The notes under the pieces: generated by a model
Seen by the model: the letters and a program-made list of their open reading frames with translations, nothing else
What the model was told of the DNA's origin: nothing
The model's database searches: none
In this document: piece after piece, positions 10,142 to 19,609 of the stretch
Layout: every line of letters begins with the position of its first letter
Position numbering within the stretch: position 1 is the stretch's first letter
Source of the DNA: Primulina eburnea
Taxonomy: Eukaryota; Streptophyta; Magnoliopsida; Lamiales; Gesneriaceae
DNA: 64,000 nucleotides
Assembly: GCF_022965805.1 (NCBI RefSeq)
Contig: NC_133104.1
Span: 24,858,069-24,922,068, forward strand
Direction of reading: 5' to 3'
Program-made: the position numbers and the translations under genes

Positions 10142-11408
10142 GTATATATTATATTATATTGTATTAATAAATTTAAATAATATAATATAAAAAAAGAATA
10201 AATAAACGTGAGTTGGTGGAATTCACAACCGACTCAAGTTTGACTGCGAAAGAGAGATTAGAGAGGTGGGAAAAATAAAGGTTTTGATTTTTTTTTTTTT
10301 TGATATTTCGACTTATCGGTTTATCCAATCGACGAATCGACATCAGTTTTGGGATCGTTGACACGAGATCTTCGCTTTGAGGTAATAAATTTTATATTTT
10401 TGGTGATGTTTGAAATTCGTCAATTTTTGGAATAAATTCGATAAATTGTTAAATCATACAGAAATTGAAAATTGTTTAATAGTGTATGATTTTAACAAAG
10501 AAGAGATTATTATAGTGATGTTATTTTGAATTATTCCTAATTTATTATAATTAGAAAATTTTAATCGTTGGATTGAGATTGAAGAATTATTTGTCAGTTG
10601 TTATTAATTCTGATAAATATATGCAGTAGAATAACCGACAAGAAACCAAGTTTTGAAGTCAGAATTGAATTATGTTATGATTTCACTTTGATATGAATTT
10701 TCAAAGTTTCAAAAGATATTTGGAACTTATATTGTTAAATTTGAATGAATTATTGATTGAAATGAATATGTTATTGATGTAGATAGATTTTTATGCTGAA
10801 ATCTAAAGCTACAGTGGATTGAAAGCGAAGAATTAAGGTATGTTGCGACCGAGTAACATACAACAGGTATCTGTATCATATGATATCTATTGGATTGAAT
10901 TGATTGATTAGAATGAGAATATAAGTCTATATGCCTTATTTATTGATTTGATGTGGCATAAATGACATACACGTTGAGCTATGATACTTGGATACCTTGA
11001 TATGATTGGATTTCATTCTGGGGTTTGTGAACACGATGCTATCTTTGGCTTTATGTGGCCCTTAAAACATAGACATTAGTTGCCCCGATGATTGATTGAG
11101 ATTTGAGATTTGATAGTGTTTTATCGACGTTATCATACAAGTATCCCTGATTGAGGCCGGTGTGCCAGCTCGAGAATTGATTTGATAGCGATTCGATTGA
11201 TTCTGACATGTACTCAGTGGATGAGCATTTGACATGATACTTCCACGACATACATGCATGGCATATCATATATCATTGTTTAGATATATGTGGTATATAT
11301 TTTGGTTGCTTCAGACTGAGCTTTGCTCACCCCAGATGGGGCTGTTGTTGTCTTTGTATGTCGACAATAACAGGTAATTCAGGTTATCAGGAGACCGGAG
11401 ATGGTACT
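10142..11408 (+). repeat. 5' LTR of T1, left part
   Basis: AT-rich sequence between the C1 LTR end and T2. The left border is not visible because no second LTR is in the window. Near 11318-11390 it carries the CTCACCCC...CTGTTGTTGT...AATAACAGG block also found in the LTRs of T2, T3, T5 and T6, which supports the assignment to a Tekay-type LTR. No GC-rich word array was seen. Open frames on the minus strand at 11051-11269 are not supported. Confidence 0.6.
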
Positions 11409-12009
11409 TGTGGGGACCCGGACGCTAATCAAGTTCTTAATCATCATTGGGACTAATTAATCAATTATAAAACATGGTCTAAATTTTTTTTAAAAAATAC
11501 AAAGCGGAAACGTGATGTAATTTACTCAAATTACATATTAAACATGAACATACAAATCTTGCGTTATCTACAAGAATTCAACTAGGTTCCACTACATATC
11601 AGTGCTGAATCCTATGTTGCTTCGAAGCCCGGATCTCCACGCTATCTAATCTTCTCTCATCCTCTTCTTGACCCTGATCCAGCCCCACCTGTTATCATGC
11701 ACACATACAAAGCAAGACAACAGCCGGATAACTCCGGTGAGATATACATATCCCAGTATAAACAATGTAAACATGCAATCATATAAAAGCATATACGAAA
11801 GCATATAAGAATAATTCGTAACATGTCTCAAATCAGAAACATAAATCAATATCAAGCATTCAATAATCATGAATGATATAAACAATGTAAATCAACATGT
11901 CATATCAGACTCAACTCAACCGACGCGTCGTCTCAGACTCGACTCCACTGACGCGTCGTCTCAGACTCGACTCAACTCTAACCTAGGGATCCCGATGTCT
12001 GGATATAGG

Positions 12010-12071
12010 TAATTATATCGAATCTCAGTCGGTAGGAATGAATCAATCCCTAAACGGAATCGATATAATTA
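12010..12071 (-). repeat. Long inverted repeat (hairpin) in T2 LTR
   Basis: TAATTATATCGA (12010-12021) and TCGATATAATTA (12060-12071) form a perfect 12-bp stem around a 38-nt loop that contains a shorter inner stem (TAGGA...TCCCTA). The other LTR keeps the same stem at 17579-17590 and 17629-17640. Confidence 0.8.
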
Positions 12072-12079
12072 ATATCTCC

Positions 12080-12400
12080 AGTGTCTGGGCGAATCAGCCG
12101 CAGAATTGACGACTCAGTCAATAACCCGACGAATCAACCGGTAATTAGGCGAATCAGCCAATAATCAGACAACTCAGCCTGTAATTAAGCGAATCAGCTT
12201 AAGTTTAGACGAATCAATCAATCACCAGACGAATCAACCGGTGACTAGGCGAATCTGCCTATAATAGACGAATCAGTCAATAACCCGACGAATCAGCCGG
12301 TGACTAGGCGAATCAGCCTATGACTCAACGACTCAGTAATCAATACATACAGTCAGTATCTAAGCAAATCAATCAATGACTAGCGAATCAGCAGTCATTA
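12080..12400 (-). repeat. 17-bp-type minisatellite in T2 LTR
   Basis: About 15 imperfect tandem copies of a unit like GACGAATCAGCC-N4-5, alternating with TAGGCGAATCAGCC. The same array is in the right LTR at about 17652-17975 with scattered differences. It lies in the transcribed part of the LTR. Confidence 0.85.
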
Positions 12401-13112
12401 CATGCAGTGGCTATAAATCAATAGACTACAATCATCAATCTCATCAATTACAAGAATCAATGTAATAAACTAAGTATGTGATTTAGGGAAACTCGAGTCA
12501 AACCTTCCTCGAGTTGTGCAATCCCAACACAACATTAATTTATACCTTTCTTTCTGATACCCTGGCTCTGTCGAAGTCTCGAACCCCAAGCCTGTCAATA
12601 CTCAGTCTGACAATAACAATATCGAGGGTATGGTATCAATACACCACTCAATTAATACTGGATACAAACAGAATTCAATCAAATTCTGTTTCAACAACAT
12701 AACATCATAATCTTAATATATCCAGCCCTATCATATCAGTCAGATATCAATTCTAATATCTCATAATCGATAACCACTCAATCTGGATATCAATTCTTAT
12801 TCAATCTTATTCTGAAATCATAACAAGTTCATATTCAGTTCGTTTCTTAATCTAACTTCGATTATACGCTGTCTAACATGTCAAGAACAACATATATGAC
12901 GTGTATTCAATTCTAACAACATCATAATTTCAAGACATGTCAAAACGTAGTAAAACTTACGTCCAGTTGTATCTTACGTCGCTAGGAACTCGATACCGAA
13001 GTCGGATTCAAAATCAGATGGGCGGATTTCTCGCAAAAGGCGTAAGGATTTTCTCCTTTCTTCTTCAGACCCTTTTCTTCAATTCTCCATCCATTTCGAA
13101 GGACTTACAGCA

Positions 13113-13120
13113 CTATATAT
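13113..13120 (-). promoter_or_regulatory. TATA box of T2 3' LTR
   Basis: The minus strand reads ATATATAG about 46 bp beyond the end of the GC array. The right LTR has the same box with one extra TA (18682-18691). Confidence 0.65.
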
Positions 13121-13166
13121 CAGTGCATGCATCTTAAGAGGTGGCACATTCTTTGCAAAACACGTC

Positions 13167-13397
13167 GCACCGCGGGTGCGGTAGGTGTAAGACCGCGGGT
13201 GCGCTCAAGCTTCGGCAATCTTATCTGTTCCGAAATTACATGACCGCGGGTGCGGTACATGTCAAGACCGCGGGTGTGGTCTTACACCGCGGGTGCGGTC
13301 TTGTTTGCACCGCGGGTGCGGTCCTGCTTCGCTAAAACTGACCAAGTTTCTGTCCATGCACCGCGGGTGCGGTACATGCAAGGCCGCAGGTGCGGTG
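13167..13397 (-). repeat. GC-rich word array in T2 3' LTR
   Basis: About eight words of the form ACCGCGGGTGCGGT (plus strand), spaced 10-35 bp. The array spans 231 bp, against 211 bp in the other LTR, because of an extra word near 13262-13290. The flank TTGCCGAAGCAAC and TATTTCAGA on the sense strand matches the T6 array. Confidence 0.9.
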
Positions 13398-13538
13398 TTG
13401 CTTCGGCAACACACTCTGAAATACAAAATAAATGTGCACACATTATCTTAAATTGTGTCTCCGTTGGCCCTTTCGTAATCACGTTAACTTATAACTCAAT
13501 AAGCCTTGATTAACAGTGATAATTTCTCGGGCATTACA

Positions 13539-13553
13539 TTTCTCCTCTTCTTA
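13539..13553 (-). promoter_or_regulatory. Polypurine tract of T2
   Basis: The minus strand reads AAGAAGAGGAGAAA immediately before the 3' LTR start TGTAATGCCC. Confidence 0.8.
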
Positions 13554-15424
13554 GATCTGAGTTCGTCCTCGAACTCATAAGTAATCAATTCAGATATGTC
13601 AGAAGATATGTATACAGAGTTTAAATCAGAAACTCATCTCAATAAATCTGTTCTAAGATCTCAATCTTATATCAAATGTTATCTCTACAAATAGCTCTGA
13701 TAAAGTCAATCTCGCAATACTGTTTATACACATCTGTATATACTCATCTAACAATTCGTAACAGCTCAACACCATCAACTGTTATTAAGTCAGTTTATCT
13801 CAATCCGAGATATATTCGATCTTTAATATCAGTTACCAACAGTCATCGTCTGACGTTGGCATATTCAGTCTGATTATCATGAGCTATTTTCATTTTCTTC
13901 TGACTTAGCTTCATCTTTTTAGTCATATCTCTGATCATGTCAGGTCGAATCTCAGGAACCTCAGAGATATCATGTCACTAAAGAGGGAATCTGTACTTCT
14001 TAACGTACAACGTGTCTAATAGTGTCATTCCCATACTCGTTTAATATCTGTTGTGGTATAAAAACTCACAACATGGCAATAAATCCTGCCAATTAGTGTT
14101 AAATCAAACACTACAACTCTAAGCCTATGTTCAGGAATCTGGATACTCCACTCTGACTGTCCGTCAGATAGTGAATACTATTCAGTATTTAGATATAATC
14201 TAGTATCCAACTCTTACTGTACATTCGGTCAAATGTGCAAAATCAACCAAAATCACGGTTTAATATAATCAATTCTCAACACTCCGTGTAATCTAATCAC
14301 TTTTCTGACAAAATCTCAGTCATATATCATATTTGTACATCTTCATGTACGAGTTAGCACTCGCAGACTGGGTCAGTCTGTCATTCATAACTCAATCAAT
14401 ACTCAATTTCGAAAGAAATGTAGTAATTTCATCACGATATCCCTGGAAATGTAATCTCATTTCCATTCAGGAACCGACAAGTTACGTAACCAATCTCTTG
14501 GTTTATTTTCTTTCTATCTTTATCTGTCTGTAGTTCAGACATTTCAGTCCAAACTCTATCATATCTAATCTCATCTGTTTCTATCAAAACATTTTCTGCT
14601 ATCAGGATGCCTACTAAATCAAGTATTGCACCTTTCTAACAATCTATGTCATTTCACATTCGAGATATCAGGTACAAACAAATCAGTTATTAACATACAA
14701 TACATTATTACTTACCTGATATTCTGATCGATACTCTGTTCTGACTAATCAACTTTTTGATCTGCTTAATGTTTCAAAATCAGCTCTGGTTCGGACGGTA
14801 CAATATAATCTCCATTGTCTACAATCTGTCTCAAACACGTATTCAGAATGACATCAATATTCAATCAGATTCAAAACATGCTAAACTCATAAACCGCAAC
14901 TGTCTGAGACTGATGCCAACCTCAGCTGACTAATCACGGTTTAATTCAGTTAAATCAACTGATGTATCATCTTCAGATATAACACATCCTGAATGCAATC
15001 TGTCTCAATCAGGATTCACCATATCAACAGTTGCTGATATCAACTCAAAGCTAAAATCAATCTCTCTAAAATCAGATCTAGAGTCTTATCTGAGGAAAAC
15101 ATCAAGAACTTTCTTATCATTGATAAATCAGCCAATGGTAGACTCGATTTCAGTAAATCAACTGAATACATAAGGAGTTACTCTGCTGCTTTCTGTAATA
15201 ATCGAGTCATAGTACGAATATCAAAGGGATTCTCAGTCTAGAATTCTTATCGTACAATATTCATTTCTTGGTCATCTCAGATCTGATTCTCACCATCTTC
15301 TGGAATTAATCTAGGGTAGCTCTGTACTAGATCAGCATATCAATATCAGTAATTCAGTTCCAAAATCATAGAACACCAGTACAATACCCTCTACCACACA
15401 ATCTAACTCGATCTCATTCTCATC
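13554..15424 (-). pseudogene. T2 pol relic (integrase pieces; RT/RNase H deleted)
   Basis: No long open frame survives. DNA-level resemblance to the intact Tekay elements can be followed in pieces. The 13860-14060 stretch matches the integrase region around the 'pdmi' segment of T3/T5. The 14700-14900 stretch matches the RNase H-integrase linker. The 15060-15240 stretch matches the protease-RT linker. The roughly 1.5 kb that should encode RT and RNase H is missing between about 14900 and 15060. Many stops are present, so it is dead. Confidence 0.7.
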
Positions 15425-15631
15425 CTACTGTATTATACAAGATCTAACAGAAATCACTGATACAAGATCTTTTCCCAAAGGAAAGGAAACAAATACTACA
15501 GTAAATAGGGACTCGACAGATAATGCATACATCAATGCAAATCTTTCAGAAATAAAAGTATATGAAGCACCGGTACCCCTCAATACATATGCAGGATAAT
15601 CAAACAAATCAGTTACTTGCAACATCATCAT
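15425..15631 (-). pseudogene. T2 protease fragment, catalytic Asp lost
   Basis: A 68-residue frame matching the retropepsin start of the other Tekay elements. The active site reads L-R-G-T-G-A-S where intact members have D-T-G-A-S, so the catalytic aspartate is gone. It overlaps the gag frame at 15609-15631 through a frameshift and runs into the degraded pol at its 3' end. Confidence 0.75.
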
Positions 15632-16718
15632 CTGGTGCTTCCTGAGCCTGCTCCTCGGTCAAAGCAAATACTCTGGCCTGCTGTCTAGAAGGCTGGCCAA
15701 CTGTCTGGCTTCCTCCTGGCCTCTGCTGTGACTGAGATAGTGCTGGCTGAAATGAATGAACAGCAGCTGATCGTCTACTCCACTGTGCCGCTGGTCCAGA
15801 TGGTTCAGCTCCCTGGGATCTTTGGGAACCCCTCTGTGGACATACTCTGGCAAAATTTCCCTGTTGCTTGCAGAAGTGACAGCTACCAAGTACTCCTTGG
15901 CATTGCTCAGTGGAATGTCTCCCTCCACAATTTCCGCAGTAAACGCCGGTATAACTCTGCTGAGAACCACTAGAGCTAGAAGAACTGCCGCCAGACTTTC
16001 TAAACTGCCTTCCTCTAGCTTTCAGAAAATCTTTCGTTCCACCACTGCTACTGCCACTTTCAAATCTGGAAGGTGGTTGCTGTGGTCTCGACACTGGAGG
16101 AACAAATTCAGCTCCTCTCTGCCTTATCAGGCCCGCTTCAGCGCCCTTTGCTCTATTCATGGCATCAGCAAAGTTATTCGGTCGGCCTGTGTTCACCAAT
16201 GTAAATATACCGGGATTCAAGCCATTGATGAACTGATCGGCAACGGCTTCGTCATTTTCAGACACATGAGGAGCAAACTTCAACAAGGTAGAGAACTTGG
16301 TCACATATTCTTCAATGTTCAGCTGACCCTGTCTCAAATTGGCAAACTCCGCCCCCTTGTCCTTTCTGTACGATATTGGGAAGAATCTCTGATAAAACTC
16401 AGTTTTAAACACATCCCAAGTAATAATCGTACCTCGTTGCTCCAAGGCCCTCTTCATTGTAATCCACCAACTTTGTGCAACATCCAGCAACTGGTGTCCA
16501 ATCAATTTAATCTGGCGCTCATCACTGTACTCCAGTGAATCAAACAGCAACTCAATGCTACCTAACCAACTCTCACACTCGACTGATGTCTCAGTACCCA
16601 TCAGAGTGGGTGGTTTGAATGACTGAAACCTCTTCAGCAAGGTTTCCATTGGAGTCGGTGTTACATCCATTGGAGGATTCGATGTACTACCCTGTTCTGG
16701 AATTCGTCTAGGAGGCAT
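15609..16718 (-). CDS. T2 gag (Tekay type), zinc-knuckle His replaced
   Basis: A 369-residue open frame beginning MPPRRIPEQG, the same start as the gags of T3 and T6. Residues 25-195 form the retrotransposon gag core. A Gly/Ser-rich basic linker follows (200-255), then two cysteine clusters: a C-x2-C-x4-H/C variant near 258-273 and the classical knuckle near 282-295. The latter reads C-H-F-C-K-Q-Q-G-N-F-A-R-V-C, so the fourth metal ligand, normally His, is Asn. The frame is otherwise open to the frameshift into protease. It would make nucleocapsid-like gag protein, with RNA binding through the knuckle doubtful. Read in the gag frame only; pol cannot be expressed. Confidence 0.8.
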   Translation of the reverse strand: MPPRRIPEQGSTSNPPMDVTPTPMETLLKRFQSFKPPTLMGTETSVECESWLGSIELLFDSLEYSDERQIKLIGHQLLDVAQSWWITMKRALEQRGTIITWDVFKTEFYQRFFPISYRKDKGAEFANLRQGQLNIEEYVTKFSTLLKFAPHVSENDEAVADQFINGLNPGIFTLVNTGRPNNFADAMNRAKGAEAGLIRQRGAEFVPPVSRPQQPPSRFESGSSSGGTKDFLKARGRQFRKSGGSSSSSSGSQQSYTGVYCGNCGGRHSTEQCQGVLGSCHFCKQQGNFARVCPQRGSQRSQGAEPSGPAAQWSRRSAAVHSFQPALSQSQQRPGGSQTVGQPSRQQARVFALTEEQAQEAPDDDVASN

Positions 16719-17005
16719 ATCTGAAACTCAAAAGGATTAGTAATCCAATCCAACACATCTGTTTCAATTCAGTCTCTCCTCCGATCATCTTACTGCTGAT
16801 CGAGAATCAGTTCAGATTCGTTCCCAATAATACATATTACAAAATCAAATCAGATAAGTCAAGTAACATGTATTATATAACGCAGCAAGACATGCTAGCA
16901 TTCAAAAGCAGGAAAGAAAACCTCAAACTACCCCGCTCACTAGCCTCTTCTATCTCAATCTAAAGAACTCTAGGTTCTAGTACCTATGGCTCTGATACCA
17001 CCTGT
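16719..17005 (-). promoter_or_regulatory. T2 leader with tRNA-Met primer site
   Basis: The primer-binding site is at 16989-17000 (minus strand TGGTATCAGAGC). The untranslated leader before gag carries GAGCGGGGTAG (16928-16938) and the palindrome TGCTAGCA (16893-16900), both also found in the leaders of T3 and T6. Confidence 0.75.
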
Positions 17006-19090
17006 TGTGGGGACCCGGACGCTAATCAAGTTCTTAATCATCATTGGGACTAATTAATCAATTATAAAACAGGGTCTAAATTTTTTTAAAAAAATACAAA
17101 GCGGAAACGTGATGTAATTTACTCAAATTACATATTAAACATGAACATACAAATCTTGCGTTATCTACAAGAATTCAACTAGGTTCCACTACATATCAGT
17201 GCTGAATCCTATGTTGCTTCGAAGCCCGGATCTCCACGCTATCTAATCTTCTCTCATCCTCTTCTTGACCCTGATCCAGCCCCACCTGTTGTCATGCACA
17301 CATACAAAACAAGACAACAGCCGGATAACTCCGGTGAGATATACATATCCCAGTATAAACAATGTAAACATGCAATCATATAAAAGCATATACGAAAGCA
17401 TATAAGAATAATTCGTAACATGTCTCAAATCAGAAACATAAATCAATATCAAGCATTCAATAATCATGAATGATATAAACAATGTAAATCAACATGTCAT
17501 ATCAGACTCAACTCAACCGACGCGTCGTCTCAGACTCGACTCAACTCTAACCTAGGGATCCCGATGTCTGGATATAGGTAATTATATCGAATCTCAGTCC
17601 GTAGGAATGAATCAATCCCTAAACGGCATCGATATAATTAATATCTCCAGTGTCTGGGCGAATCAGCCGCAGAATTGACGACTCAGTCAATAACCCGACG
17701 AATCAGCCAATAATTAGGCGAATCAGCCAATAATCAGACAAATCAGCCTGTAATTAAGCGAATCAGCTTAAGTTTAGACGAATCAGTCAATCACCAGACG
17801 AATCAACCGGTGACTAGGCGAATCAGCCTATAATAGACGAATCAGTCAATAACCCGACGAATCAGCCGGTGACTAGGCGAATCAGCCTATGACTCAACGA
17901 CTCAGTAATCAATACATACAGTCAGTATCTAAGCAAATCAATCAATGACTAGCGAATCAGCAGTCATTACATGCAGTGGCTATAAATCAATAGACTACAA
18001 TCATCAATCTCATCAATTACAAGAATCAATGTAATAAACTAAGTATGTGATTTAGGGAAACTCGAGTCAAACCTTCCTCGAGTTGTGCAATCCCAACACA
18101 ACATTAATTTATACCTTTCTTTCTGATACCCTGGCTCTGTCGAAGTCTCGAACCCCAAGCCTGTCAATACTCAGTCTGACAATAACAATATCGAGGGTAT
18201 GGTATCTATACACCACTCAATTAATACTGGATACAAACAGAATTCAATCAAATTATTTTTCAACAACATAACATCATAATCTTAATATATCCAGCCCTAT
18301 CATATCAGTCAGATATCAATTCTAATATCTCATAATCGATAACCACTCAATCTGGATATCAATTCTTATTCAATCTTATTCTGAAATCATAACAAGTTCA
18401 TATTCAGTTCGTTTCTTAATCTGACTTCGATTCTACGCTGTCTAACATGTCAAGAACAACATATATGACGTGTATTCAATTCTAACAACATCATAATTTC
18501 AAGACATGTCAAAACGTAGTAAAACTTACGTCCAGTTGTAGCCTACGTCGCTAGGAACTCGATACCGAAGTCGGATTCAAAATCAGACGGGCGGATTTCT
18601 CGCAAAAGGCGTAAGGATTTTCTCCTTTCTTCTTCAGACCCTTTTCTTCAATTCTCCATCCATTTCGAAGGACTTACAGCACTATATATATCAGTGCATG
18701 CATCTTAAGAGGTGGCACATTCTTTGCAAAACACGTCGCACCGCGGGTGCGGTAGGTGTAAGACCGCGGGTGCGCTCAAGCTTTGGCAATCTTATCTGTT
18801 CCGAAATTACATGACCGCGGGTGCGGTACATGTCAAGACCGCGGATGCGGTCTTGTTTGCACCGCGGGTGCGGTCCTGCTTCGCTAAAACTGACCAAGTT
18901 TCTGTCCATGCACCGCGGGTGCGGTACATGCAAGGCCGCAGGTGCGGTGTTGCTTCGGCAACACACTCTGAAATTCAAAATAAATGGCCACACATTATCT
19001 TAAATCGTGTCTCCGTTGGCCCTTTCGTAATCACGTTAACTTATAACTCAATAAGCCTTGATTAACAGTGATAATTTCTCGGGCATTACA
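17006..19090 (-). repeat. 5' LTR of T2 (2085 bp)
   Basis: Partner of 11409-13538. It starts TGTGGGGACCC and ends CATTACA. It contains the minisatellite (17652-17975), the hairpin (17579-17640), a TATA box (18682-18691) and the GC array (18738-18948) in the same order. Short open frames in the array region are composition artefacts. Confidence 0.9.
18738..18948 (-). repeat. GC-rich word array in T2 5' LTR
   Basis: Same array as at 13167-13397 but one word shorter, and one word reads CCGCGGATGCGG. Confidence 0.9.
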
Positions 19091-19415
19091 TCTGGAGGGA
19101 GTCATATCTGAGTTGAGGTTTAGTGGTCTATCCCAGTATATGTATATGTATTTATATACCGGGGCATGTCCCGAGGACATGAGTTGTTTGTCTGTAGTTG
19201 TTTCGGATTACGTGTGGGCTTGTTTTATATTGTTACGTGTTGAGACGAGACTATATTATATGCTATTTTTAGTATTATAATTACAGTTGACACATTTTGG
19301 GCTCATTGTAAAGAAAATTTAAACTCGTTTTCTGCTGTAATTAATTAACCCAAATTAGATTGTGTTGTAATCACGATTAGGAGTTAAGGGCCCCACACAG
19401 ATTGGTATCAGAGCA
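19091..19415 (+). repeat. 5' LTR of T1, right part, and primer site
   Basis: Resumes the T1 LTR after T2 and ends ...GGGCCCCACA at 19397. The primer-binding site TGGTATCAGAGCA at 19403-19415 matches the 3' end of initiator tRNA-Met. The LTR total is about 1.57 kb if the left border is right. Confidence 0.75.
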
Positions 19416-19609
19416 TAGCTGGGAATGCTCGATTGAGTCTTGTGTACACTTGAATAAGCACAAATGAATTGTGCGCCTGTGCTTGATTTATATGTATTAC
19501 TTGCTCCTACTTGATTTAGTTTGAGTAAGTTATTGATGAGATTGATGATATGAATTGATGATGATGTGAAATTGATATTGATTTGTGATATTCATCCTCT
19601 GATTTGTAT

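Larger units (their letters stand above)
11409..13538 (-). repeat. 3' LTR of T2 (2130 bp)
   Basis: Near-identical to 17006-19090 apart from two length differences: an extra copy of a roughly 35-bp CGACGCGTCGTCTCAGACT unit near 11930-11965, and an extra word in the GC array. In minus-strand order it contains the array (13397-13167), TATA box (13120), minisatellite (12400-12080), hairpin (12071-12010) and the CTGTT/AACAG hairpin near 11699-11723. Confidence 0.9.
11409..19090 (-). mobile_element. T2: Tekay-type element with internal pol deletion
   Basis: Minus-strand element with LTRs at 11409-13538 (2130 bp) and 17006-19090 (2085 bp), both reading TGTGGGGACCC...CATTACA on the plus strand. The tRNA-Met primer site is at 16989-17000 and the purine tract at 13539-13553. 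The internal region is only 3.47 kb: gag, a damaged protease, and integrase relics, with RT and RNase H largely gone. The bases outside the two ends (gtact and tctgg) do not match, so there is no visible target duplication. Confidence 0.85.

Noticed and set aside
13167..13397. Repeat arrays with regular spacers considered as CRISPR-like
   Set aside because: Words are short, variable and partly overlapping, spacers are not of constant length, the arrays are in LTRs of a plant genome, and no cas gene is present.
13141..13513. Overlapping open frames full of HRGCG/TAGAV or HPRCxDRTRG motifs (also at 18691-19065, 35331-35675, 41544-41888, 43044-43486, 51400-51706, 57755-58010)
   Set aside because: They are readings of the GC-rich word arrays in several frames and on both strands. 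No start context, conserved domain or consistent frame supports coding.
11404..19095. A 5-bp target duplication for T2
   Set aside because: The flanking bases (gtact and tctgg) do not match, so none is claimed.
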